Of a stretch of 64,000 bases of DNA, positions 11,785-22,248 are shown one piece after another. Source of the DNA: Lathyrus oleraceus (Eukaryota > Streptophyta > Magnoliopsida > Fabales > Fabaceae); the NCBI RefSeq assembly GCF_024323335.1, contig NC_066581.1, positions 37,261,199-37,325,198 of the forward strand, given 5' to 3'. The notes under the pieces are model-generated. The model made no database searches. It saw only the letters and a program-made list of their open reading frames with translations, and was not told the origin of the DNA. A program made the position numbers and the translations under genes. How positions within the stretch are numbered: the first letter of the stretch is position 1; every line of letters starts with the position of its first letter.

Positions 11785-12794
11785 ACCAAATCCTTGGTGG
11801 TATTGCCTACTTTTCACCCTTGTTGTGTGATATATTGTTATCTGTTATTTTACATATTTTTGTACAATTTGGGATAACTGTATTGATTGTAATGTTTGAA
11901 TTGCTTGATATACAATTGCTGTTTGCTTTGGTGATCTCTGTGAGATGGGTTTTATACCCGAACTCGAGTGCACTCTAGGATAGGAGAATGGCATAGTCTT
12001 GTTGACTGGTGTGAAGTATTCCTTAGCCAGTTGACTTACGAGTCCATTCACTTGGTGGAGGTCATGTTGGATTAATAATGTCACACAAGTTATTTGTGGT
12101 TGGGCATTATTCTTTCAATCATGTGCCGCAGAAGCCAAGGACCGTAGTTTACCAAACCCATCTTGGCCTTTTTCTTAGGATGTAGTGCGGAGGTCGTTCA
12201 GATGTAAGTTCTGATGTGATTGTTACGTGATACTACACTCATAAGAGTTTCTCTTGAGAATATTTTTGGAATACGAGTATTCGTTCCTCCGATAATATTC
12301 GAAAGATGGAACGATGATTATGGGAACCTCTGGTAGAACATGTCTGGCAGGTTTAAACCCTAGTACACTCCCTTTGGGTGGTTCTTAACCGAGACTCCAT
12401 GCTCGTGACTCTCAACAAACCCGTGATTCGTGGTTGAGTCGTTCAGACAACCTTAATATCAATGGAACCTGGGCGTTGATCAGGTATAAAACCTAAATCC
12501 CCCAAAACGGATGGTTGATATTAAGGATGTTTGAGCCGGTTCATGTACTGTTAATATCAATGGAACTTGGGTGTCGATAAGGTGAAAACCTAAATCCACC
12601 AAAATGGATGATTGATATTATGGATACAATGAGCTTTCCCATGACCTTTGTTTGGTGTGCCTTGTTTGATCCTTGAGTGTGATTGTTGCATTCATGCATT
12701 CATGCATTCATCTGCATTTCATGTCATCAGAAAAAAAAAAGAAAATTTTTTTTTTCAAGGAACTTAAAAGGGTTTATTTGCAAAATTTTCAGAC
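11785..12794 (+). other. Leader of element C between PBS and ORF1
   Basis: About 1 kb with no supported gene. It contains a tandemly duplicated block with an inverted repeat: copy 1 has arms at 12451-12462 and 12515-12526 (perfect 12 bases), and copy 2 at 12552-12560 and 12612-12620 (9 bases). The A leader has one copy. By position it is a candidate packaging or translation-control region. An A-rich tract lies just before ORF1. Confidence 0.85.
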
Positions 12795-14243
12795 ATGGAA
12801 AGACCAAAAAGGCATACAAAGAAGTACAGCTTTAGACAGCCCGATGTAAAAGAGTTAAGGAATCTGACATCTTATGTATTAGATCCCTTGGGTTTCAAAG
12901 CTCGCTATGGGAAGCTTCTGCCTCTGCTGACTACTCAGGTCGATGAAGGGTTGATGAGTACTCTAGCCCAGTTTTATGATCCTCTGTATCATTGCTTCTC
13001 ATTTCCGGACTTCCAGTTGTTGCCAACTTTGGAGGAGTATTCTCACCTTATTGGGATCCCGATTCTGGATCAAGTGCCGTTCAGTGGCCTAGAGAGTATT
13101 CCGACTGCTTGAGAGATTTCCAACTTGTTGCATATAGATGAGGATCTGATTAGAGCTAATCTGACTACCAAAGGCGGAATTCAGGGTTTTCCTTCCGAGT
13201 TCCTCATTGCTCAAGCTACCTTTTATGGGAAGGCCATGAGTGAGGATGCCTTTGAGGCTTTGTTTGTGCTGCTCATCTATGGATTAGTGTTATTTCCCAA
13301 CTTCGACAAGTTCGTGGACATGAACGCCATTAGGATCTTCTCAGTTCTTAATCCCGTTCCGACTTTGTTGGGCGATGCCTATGTCTCTTTGCATCTGAGG
13401 AATGCAAAGGGTGGAGGAGTTATTGTCTGCTGTCTACCCCTGCTATACAAGTGGTTTATTTCGCACTTGCCGCAGACAGTTGCTTTCAAGGAGAACAAGG
13501 GATGTCTACGGTGGTATCAGAGACTTATGTCTCTCACTAATGATGATATCACTTGGTATGATCGCGTGTATGATACCGTCCAGATCATTGACTATTGTGG
13601 TGAATTCCCTAATGTGCCTCTTCTTGGCACATGTGGTGGGATCAGCTACAATCCCATTCTCGCACGACGTCAGCTTGGGTTCCCCCTAAAGGATAAACCT
13701 CATAACATTCTGTTAGAAGGTGTGTTCTTCCAGGAGGGTAAAGATCCCCAAGGCCTGAAAGCCAGATTTGTCCGTGCTTGGCGCAGTATTCACAAGAAGA
13801 GTAGGAACGAGTTGGGTCCAAAGAACTGCATTGCTTTGGAACCATACACCTCTTGGGTCAGACAGAGAGCTGCCGTGTACTTGATGCCATATGATCACCC
13901 GAGACCTACACCGTTGGATGTGGCTGAGCCTTCAACCCTCCCTACCGAACGTGTAGAGGAGTTGAGAGAAAAAGACCTTTCACGTGCTTGGATCCGTGAA
14001 AGAGAAGAATTGCTTCAGCAGCTTAAGGAGAAGGACGCTATGATTAAGTTCCTCGAGCATCGAGTGATCGACGATCCGAACGACACTTGGACCTCTCTGC
14101 TTCCTCAGTCTCCCAAATTCTGGAAGAGGAGGTATGATCGACTTGCAAAGGAGAAAGCAGACATGGAAGCGGCCTATGAGAGAGAGATCAAGAAGCTGTG
14201 TACTTCTCGTCTTCCAGCATCCCGAGCTTCTAGGGATCCATAG
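12795..14243 (+). pseudogene. Ogre ORF1 protein of element C (one in-frame stop)
   Basis: 483 codons from ATG 12795 (MERPKRHTKKYSFRQPD) to a stop at 14241-14243. Residues 1 to about 370 form a globular domain resembling plant DUF7745 / mobile-domain proteins. Residues from about 385 are charged coiled coil (REREELLQQLKEKDAMIKFL). The role in the Ogre life cycle is unknown; position ahead of gag suggests translation from the full-length RNA. A TGA at 13111-13113 interrupts the frame where A has a Gln codon; the change is consistent with CGA to TGA. The rest is open and aligns with A residue for residue. Confidence 0.88.
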
Positions 14244-14544
14244 GATGTTTATTTCCCTTTTCTCTTTGTAATGATCAAAAATGCTGTACTTCTTTGTCTC
14301 GATATATTGAATGAGATATTTTCCATGAGAAATTAAAATGCTTTAACTATTCAAAATATTGCAAATAATACCCTAAGGGTTCCTTGGAAATCAATAAAGC
14401 ATCTGCACAAGCATTTCATGCATCATTTTTGCATAAGCAGGTACCCTTTGTTTCTGGTCTTCTCGTCCTAACTCTGTGTTCTTCATTTATTTTGAAGACA
14501 AGCTGACTCACCGGTATTATACTCGAGTCAATTCTGCAAGAGTC
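14244..14544 (+). other. Spacer between ORF1 and gag-pro of element C
   Basis: About 300 AT-rich bases. An open frame runs from a GTG at 14476 into gag, but conservation with A and D supports the ATG at 14545 as the gag start. A pyrimidine-rich stretch with an AG at about 14440 could be a splice acceptor; this is not proven. Confidence 0.6.
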
Positions 14545-17500
14545 ATGGAGCAGCTAGAACAAGAGAATAGAGAACTGAAAGAAGAGGTCGCCAGAGTTGG
14601 CGCTTTGATGGAGCAACTCCTCGCTGCTCAAAATCAACCTGCTCAATCGCCTGCAACTCCTGCCCAGAGGACGGTCATCTCAGAGGTCGTCGCTTCGACT
14701 GTGCCAGTCAGTGCTCATCATGTGTCCAATGCTATGCCACCCGGGTTCCCTTGGGGAATGCCTCCAGGTTTTATGCCTGATGTCCTCGCTCCAACTTTTG
14801 CTCATATGTCGGCATCTAGCCCGGCCCCTGTTGCCGCTCCTCCTGTCGTACATACCATGCCAAGGGTAGACGACACCATCTATCACTCCGAGCCGTCTGA
14901 GGGCCCGGACGTTTATGAAAAGATGGACGCCATGAACGACCAATTCCTTGAGCTGAGAAAGGAATTGAGGACTCTTCGAGGTAAAGATTTGTTCGGCAAG
15001 TCTGCTGCTGAGTTGTGTCTTGTTCCCGGTGTGAAGATACCGATTAAATTCAAAGTACCTGACTTTGAAAAGTATAAAAGGAACACCTGTCCACTCGCTC
15101 ACCTGGTCATGTACGCCAGGAAGATGTCTACCCAGACTGATAATGATCAGCTTCTGATTCATTATTTCCAAGACAGTTTGTCCGGTGCTGCGCTCAGATG
15201 GTACATGAGCTTAGACAGTGCCAATATCAGATCCTTCAACGACCTTGGCGAAGCCTTCGTCAAGCAGTATAAGTATAACGTCGATATGGCGCCTGACCGA
15301 GATCAACTCAGGTCCATGTCGCAGAAGGACAAGGAAACTTTCAAGGAGTACGCCCAGAGGTGGCGAGAGCTGGCAGCTCAGATTACTCCACCGCTAGAGG
15401 AGAAAGAAATGACCAAGATCTTTTTGAAGACTCTTGGCTCATTCTATTATGAGCGGATGGTAGCAAGTGCTCCCTCTGATTTCACCGAGATGGTGAACAT
15501 GGGGATGCGTCTTGAGGAGGGTGTCCGTGAAGAACGATTGGCGAAGGATGAGAGCTCTTCTTCTAAACGATATGGAGCGTTTAAGAGGAAGGATGGGGAA
15601 GCACATGCTGTGCAATCCCATCCCAAGCACAGAAGACCCTCTGTTCAGAGGAAGCCTGCACGTCGTGCCGGTCATCAGCACCAGGTGGCTCATATAGCAC
15701 CTGTCTTTAAAGACAATGCTCAGCAACATCATCAGTATTAACATCAGCAACAATATCAACAACCTCAGTATCAGCAACAACATCGTCCACAGCAACAGGC
15801 TTACCAGCCTCGTGGTAGTACAACCAATCAAGCTAACTTGAGTTATGATAGGAAGAAGATCAGCTTCGATCCAATTCCTATGACATATGCAGAGCTTTAT
15901 CCTTCCTTGTTGGAAAGGAAATTGGTTTCTCCCAGGGATCCTCCGGCCATTCCTGCAAATCCACAATGGTGGTATAAACCAGATCAGCATTGTGTTTACC
16001 ATTCCGGTGCTCCGGGTCATAACATCGAGAATTGCTACCCACTCAAGACTAAGGTTCAAGACCTTATGAGATCTGGAATCTTGAGTTTTTAAGATTCAGG
16101 CCCGAATGTCACCAAGAAACCATTGCCTGCGCATGGGAAATCGGTTAATATGGTTCAGGAATGCCTTGGGAAGTACAAGGTCAGATATGTAAGCCACATT
16201 AGGCAGTCGTTGGTCGAATTACATCGTTTGTTGTGTCAGTACAGCCACTTAGAGCATAACCACGACAAGTGCCGCATCTGTTCTGTGAATCGCCTGGGTT
16301 GTAATCAGGTCCGCCAAGAGTTGCAAGAGCTATTAGACGAAGGAACCATTGAGATTTTGCAGAATCGCAATGTCGACGAGGACGAACCGGAGGTTAATGT
16401 TATATCTCCAGTGTTCAAATTACCTGAGCCTGTTGTTATCCGCTATGGTAGCAGCAAGCCGAAGGCTTCCCCTTCTTTGGTCATTAAACCTGCAGGCCCT
16501 GTGCCTTACTCTTCAGACAGAGCCGTACCATTCAGATACAACCCTGTTGCTGTGCAAGATGGGGTAGAAGTGCCTTTACCTTCAAATTCTGTGACCAACG
16601 TCGCTGATGTAAGTGGGTTGACCCGAAGTGGTCGTGTGTTTTCTGCGCCTCCTAAGGCTGTTGCTTCTGATACTGTTGAGTGTCCTGTAGGGACAGCTGT
16701 GAATATTCAGAATCAGGCACGTGATGTTGCCAAACCATGCTCCTCTGTACAAAAAACTCCCGTTTCTTCAGTTGGCCCGAGTGGCATTGTAGATGAAGAA
16801 TCTGATGAGATGCTGAGGCTCATCAGGAAGAGTGAGTACAACGTTGTAGACCAGCTTCTACAAACGCCATCCAAGATTTCCATTCTTTCTCTGCTGCTGA
16901 ATTCAGAACCCCATAGGGAGGCTCTGCAGAAAGTCTTGGATCTGGCGTATGTTGATCACGACGTCACCATTGAGCAATTTGATAGTATTGTTGCAAACAT
17001 TACCGCTTGCAACACTTTGAGCTTTTGTGACGCTGATCTCCCTGAGGAGGGAAGAGACCGCAACATGGCTTTACATATCTCCATGAATTGCAAATCTGAT
17101 GCAATGTCCAATGTGCTGGTGGACACTGGATCTTCTCTAAATGTATTGCCAAAAACCACACTCTCCAGATTGTCATACCAAGGTCCTCCTATGAGGCAGA
17201 GTGGGGTTGTTGTGAAAGCATTCGATGGGTCGCGCAAGACAGTGATTGGGGAAGTTGACCTCCCTATCAAGATAGGACCAAGTGATTTCCAAGTTACCTT
17301 CCAGGTAATGGATATCCACCCATCTTATAGCTGTCTCTTAGGCAGACCATGGATTCACGAGGCTGGCGCCGTGACATCCACCCTACACCAGAAGCTGAAA
17401 TTTGTCAAAAATAAGAAATTGGTTGTAGTAGGGGGAGAAAAGGCTCTCCTGGTTAGCCATCTGTCTTCTTTCTCGTACATTGACGCTGAAGACGAAGTTG

Positions 17501-17856
17501 GAACTCCGTTCCAAGCTTTATCTATTGATGAACCAATCGAGAAGAAGTCTCTTTCATTCACTTCCTACCGTGATGCAAAGTTGGCCATTGAACGTGGTGC
17601 AGTTGCGGGTTTAGGGAAGGTGATCGAGCTTGAAGACAATAGATCCCGGGTTGGCATTGGCTACTGTTCTGGGGCATGTAATGAGCAAGGTTTGTTCACA
17701 AGTGGAGGATTCATCCATACTGATCAACCTGAGGAGGAAGTTGTTGCTATCTTGGAAGAGGATGCAGAGGACGTGAACAACTTCGTTATTCCTGGTGGTG
17801 TCTGCCACAATTGGGTCGCTGTAGATGTTCCTACGGTCATCCATAGATCAGAGTAA
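14545..17856 (+). pseudogene. Gag-pro polyprotein of Ogre element C (two in-frame stops)
   Basis: One frame from ATG 14545 (MEQLEQENRELKEEVARVG, coiled coil) to 17856. Order: N-terminal coiled coil; proline-rich linker; retrotransposon gag/capsid domain at about 15050-15500; basic and Gln/His-rich stretch; zinc-knuckle-like CVYHSGAPGHNIENC at about 15995-16040; linker; aspartic protease with VDTGSSLNVLP near 17120-17155 and the flap/GRPW region near 17340. It forms the particle and cleaves the polyprotein. Premature TAA codons at 15739-15741 and 16090-16092 break it. The last codon before the stop lies at a predicted splice donor that would join it in frame to pol. Confidence 0.92.
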
Positions 17857-18122
17857 TTGTTCACTTTGTTTAAAACCCTTCTCCCATGCCAAAAGGAGAA
17901 GTGATGACATTGTTGGCAAAGCATATATACAATGATGTTTTCATTCAATTAATGCATTGTTAAACATTTGTTTTTCCTTTGTTTTCACTTTTTGCCTTTG
18001 CATGAAATCAGTGATCACAAAAAACCCATAAAAAACAAGAATAAAAGCAATCTTTTTCATCTGCATAATGGTTTGCTTGTTTAAATTCTAAAAGATTTTC
18101 ATTAACCAAAATCATTATGCAG
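17853..18122 (+). other. Predicted intron between protease and reverse transcriptase (element C)
   Basis: Ogre elements are known to splice out an intron between pro and RT. Here a GTAATT donor at 17853 overlaps the last gag-pro codon, and a T-rich tract ends in ATGCAG at 18122. Removing the 270 bases restores a Glu codon across the junction and puts pro and pol in one frame, while the unspliced RNA stops at 17854-17856. The sites are inferred from sequence only. Confidence 0.7.
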
Positions 18123-21100
18123 GTTGATCCTAAAACCCATTGAACATAATGATCCAACACCATCTCCCAATTTTGAATTCCCTGTATTTGAGGCAGAGGA
18201 AGATGACGTTGAGGGGATTCCTGACGAGATTACCCGTCTCCTTGAGCACGAAGAGAAGATCATTCAGCCGCATCTCGAAGACTTGGAAACAGTCAACTTG
18301 GGGTCTGAGGATTGTGTTCGTCTGGTGAAGATTGGGGCACTTCTTGAAGGGTCTGTCAAGGAAGATTTGATTAGTTTGCTACGAGAATATTCAGATATCT
18401 TTGCTTGGTCCTATGAAGATATGTCGGGTTTGGATACAGATATTGTGCAACATTTCCTGCCTTTAAAGCCTGAGTGCGTGCCTGTGAAGCAGAAGCTCAG
18501 AAGAACTCATCCAGATATGGCAGTGAAGATCAAAGAGGAAGTTCAGAAGCAAATTGATGCGGGGTTTCTAGTGACTTCTACATATCCTCAATGGGTGGCC
18601 AATATTGTGCCGGTTCCTAAGAAGGACGGAAAAGTCCGTATGTGCGTTGATTATAGAGATTTGAATAAGGCTAGCCCGAAAGATGATTTTCCTCTACCAC
18701 ACATCGACATGTTGGTAGACAATACGGCTAAATTCAAAGTCTTTTCGTTTATAGACGGATTTTCCGGATATAATCAAATCAAGATGGCACCCGAGGATAT
18801 GGAGAAGACAACATTCATCACACCTTGGGGAACATTCTGTTATCGAGTGATGCCCTTCGGTTTGAAGAACGCCGGAGCCACGTATCAACGAGCTATGACT
18901 ACCTTGTTGATGATATGATTGCTAAGTCCCGAACGGAAGTTGAACATGTTGAGCATTTGTTGAAGCTTTTTCAGCGTTTGAGGAAGTTTAAACTTCGCCT
19001 GAATCCGAACAAATGTACATTTGGAGTCCGTTCTGGCAAATTGTTGGGTTTTGTGGTAAGTGAAAGAGGTATTGAAGTTGATCCTGCAAAGGTCAAAGCA
19101 ATACAAGAGATGCCTGCACCCAAAACTGAGAAGCAAGTCCGAGGTTTTCTTGGCCGCTTAAATTACATTTCCAGGTTTATATCCCACATGACTGCCACAT
19201 GTGCGCCGATATTCAAGCTCCTCCGGAAAGATCAGTCTCATGACTGGACCGAAGATTGCCAGAAAGCTTTCGACAGTATCAAAGAATATCTGTCTGAACC
19301 TCCGATCTTGTCTCCGCCTGTGGAAGGAAGACCTCTGATTATGTATTTGACAGTTCTTGAAGACTCGATGGGTTGTGTACTCGGTCAACAAGATGAATCG
19401 GGGAAGAAGGAATTTGCTATATACTACCTCAGTAAGAAGTTTACTGATTGTGAGTCTCGGTACTCTATGCTTGAGAAGACGTGTTGTGCTTTGGCTTGGG
19501 CTGCTAAGCGTTTGCGCCAGTACATGATAAATCATACAACTTGGTTGATATCCAGAATGGATCCAATTAAGTATATCTTCGAGAAGCCTGCTTTAACTGG
19601 GAGGATTGCCCGTTGGCAGATGTTGTTGTCTGAGTACGATATTGAGTATCGAGCTCAAAAAGCTATCAAAGGTAGTATCTTGGCTGACCATTTAGCGCAC
19701 CAGCCGATCGAAGATCATCAGTCTGTTCAGTATGACTTCCCCGATGAGGAGATTCTGTATTTGAAGATGAAAGATTGCGATGAGCCTACACTTGATGAAT
19801 GTCCAGAACCTGGTTCCAGATGGACGATGGTGTTTGATGGCGCTATTAATCAATATGGAAATGGAATTGGGGCAGTAATCATTACTCCTCAAGGTTCACA
19901 CATTCCGTTTACAGCAAGGCTAACTTTCAAATGCACGAATAATATGGCGGAGTATGAAGCCTGTATTATGGGACTTGAAGAATGCATTGATTTGAGAATC
20001 AAGTATCTTGATGTGTATGGTGATTCGGCCCTGGTTGTTAATCAGATCAAGGGTGAATGGGAGACGAATCAACCTGGTCTCATCCCATATAGAGATTATG
20101 CAAGGAGAATTTCAACATTCTTCACAGAAGTTGAATTTTATCACATTCCTCGAGAGGATAATCGGATGGCAGATGCTCTTGCTACGCTTGCTTCCATGAT
20201 TGTGGTCAGACGGTGGAATGATGTCCCCAATATTACTGTGATGCGCTTGGACAGACCAGCTCACATATTTGCAATCGAAGAAGTGAAAGATGACAAGCCT
20301 TGGTATTTTGATATCAAGAATTTCCTCCAGAACCAGGTCTACCCGCCTGGGGCATCTGTGAAAGATAGGAAAACTTTGAGAAGGTTGTCAGGCAGTTTCT
20401 ACCTCAGTGGTGAAGTGCTGTATAAGAGAAATTTTGATATGGTTTTGCTCAGATGCAGGGATAGACACGAAGCAAACCTGTTGATGACTGAGGTCCATGA
20501 AGGTTCGTTTGGTACTCATTCCAATGGACATGCCATGGCTAAGAAGATGTTGAGAGCAGGCTACTATTGGCTGACAATGGAGTCTGACTGTTGCAAGTAT
20601 GTGAAGAAGTGTCAAATTTATGCGGATAAGATTCATATTCCTCCGACACTTCTGAATGTGATTTCGTCACCATGGCCTTTCTCTATGTGGGGAACCGACA
20701 TGATCGGCATGATTGAGCCGAAAGCGTCCAACGGACACAGGTTTATTCTCGTAGCAATTGATTACTTCACCAAATGGGTTGAAGCCGCTTCGTACGCGAA
20801 TGTAACCAGGCAGGTGGTTGTGAAGTTTATCAAGAACCAGCTGATTTGCCGTTATGGTGTGCCAGAGAGGATCATTACTGATAATGGATCTAATCTGAAT
20901 AATAAGATGATGGATGAGTTGTGTGCTAAATTCAAGATTGCACACCATAATTCCTCTCTCTACAGACCTAAGATGAATGGGGTTGTTGAAGCTGCTAATA
21001 AGAATATCAAGAAGATTATCCAGAAGATGACTGTCACGTACAAAGATTGGCATGAGATGCTGTCATTTGCTTTGCATGGATATCGTACGTCTGTACGCAC

Positions 21101-21539
21101 TTCAACAGGGGCAAACCCTTTCTCTCTTGTTTACGGCATGAAGGCTGTTCTCCCAGTAGAGGTGGAGATCCCATCAATGAGAGTCTTGATGGAAGCCAAG
21201 TTGACTGATGCTGAATGGATTCAGAGTCGTTATGACCAATTGAATTTGATTGAAGAGAAGCGGTTAACTGCCACGTGTCATGGTCAGTTATATCAGCAGA
21301 GAATGAAGAAAGCATTCGATAAGAAGGTCAAATCGCGTGTGTTCCAAGAAGGTGACCTCGTGCTCAAGAAAGTCTTGTCTTTCGCGCCCGATTCCAGGGG
21401 CAAGTGGACTCCAAACTACAAGGGTCCATATGTTGTTAAGAGAGCCTTTTCAGGCGGAGCTTTGATGCTTACAACAATGGATGGGGAGGATTTCACTCGT
21501 CCTGTGAATTCAGATGCAGTCAAGAGATACTTTGCCTAA
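18123..21539 (+). pseudogene. pol: Pol of Ogre element C: RT, RNase H, archaeal-type RNase H, integrase (RT frameshift)
   Basis: The first segment (to about 18900) carries the RT fingers and palm: KKDGKVRMCVDYRDLN, FIDGFSGYNQI, MPFGLKNAGATYQRAM. At about 18900-18906 a small deletion removes the residues before the catalytic box and shifts the frame, leaving L-VDD (18903-18914). The second frame then continues with RT thumb, the gypsy RNase H (about 19320-19700), a second RNase H with FDGA, EYEA, GDSA and NRMADALA (about 19830-20200), integrase with a damaged zinc finger (about 20440-20640), the DDE core (GTDM, TDNGSN, VVEAANKN; about 20690-21010) and a C-terminal domain. The dual RNase H is characteristic of the Tat/Ogre lineage. 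It is inactive because of the frameshift. Confidence 0.93.
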
Positions 21540-22248
21540 AAAAAAAAAAGAGAGGTATATGCAAATGAAAAAAATAGAATGGCTCGCTGAGTTGAAAACC
21601 CGAAAGGGCGGCTTAGGCAAAAATGAGCGTCTCGGTGGAGAACCCGCAAGGGTAATCCAGGCAAAAATTAGAGACTTGAAAAAATAGAATATTTGCATCC
21701 CGCTAGATTGAGTACCTCACTCTGGGGCAATCTAGGCAAAAATTAGGGATTTGGCAAGTAACTGCATCCTGACAAGACTTTCTGTTCCACAGCTGTCATT
21801 TCGTCAGAGCATTCTCGATTCGTCGTCAAACTGAAGCTTCGAATACATCGAGATTCAAATTGGTAGAGAAAGGATCATTATGTTCAATGTAACCCTCTTC
21901 CAATATATATCACTGATTTCAAATTTGTACAGATCTATGGAGTCTTGCCATTTGCAGGCTACCATTCCATCAAATGAATTTGAACTTTTATCCAATTATT
22001 TGCACTCTTATTTGTTTCAATTCAACAAATGTTTTGCATGTTTTAATTGATAAAATATCATTGTTTTTAAACAAATCAAATTTTTCAAAATTTGCTGTTT
22101 TAAACAAAGTGAATATTCACAAGGTTGAAAAGATACTCAAGATATCTCGGTGCTCTCCCAAGGGTGGCATGATCTCCAACAGGTAAGACATTTGGTTCAT
22201 ATTCCTGGTTTGGTTGTATCTTCTTTCTCCCGATCTTGTGATGGGGTT

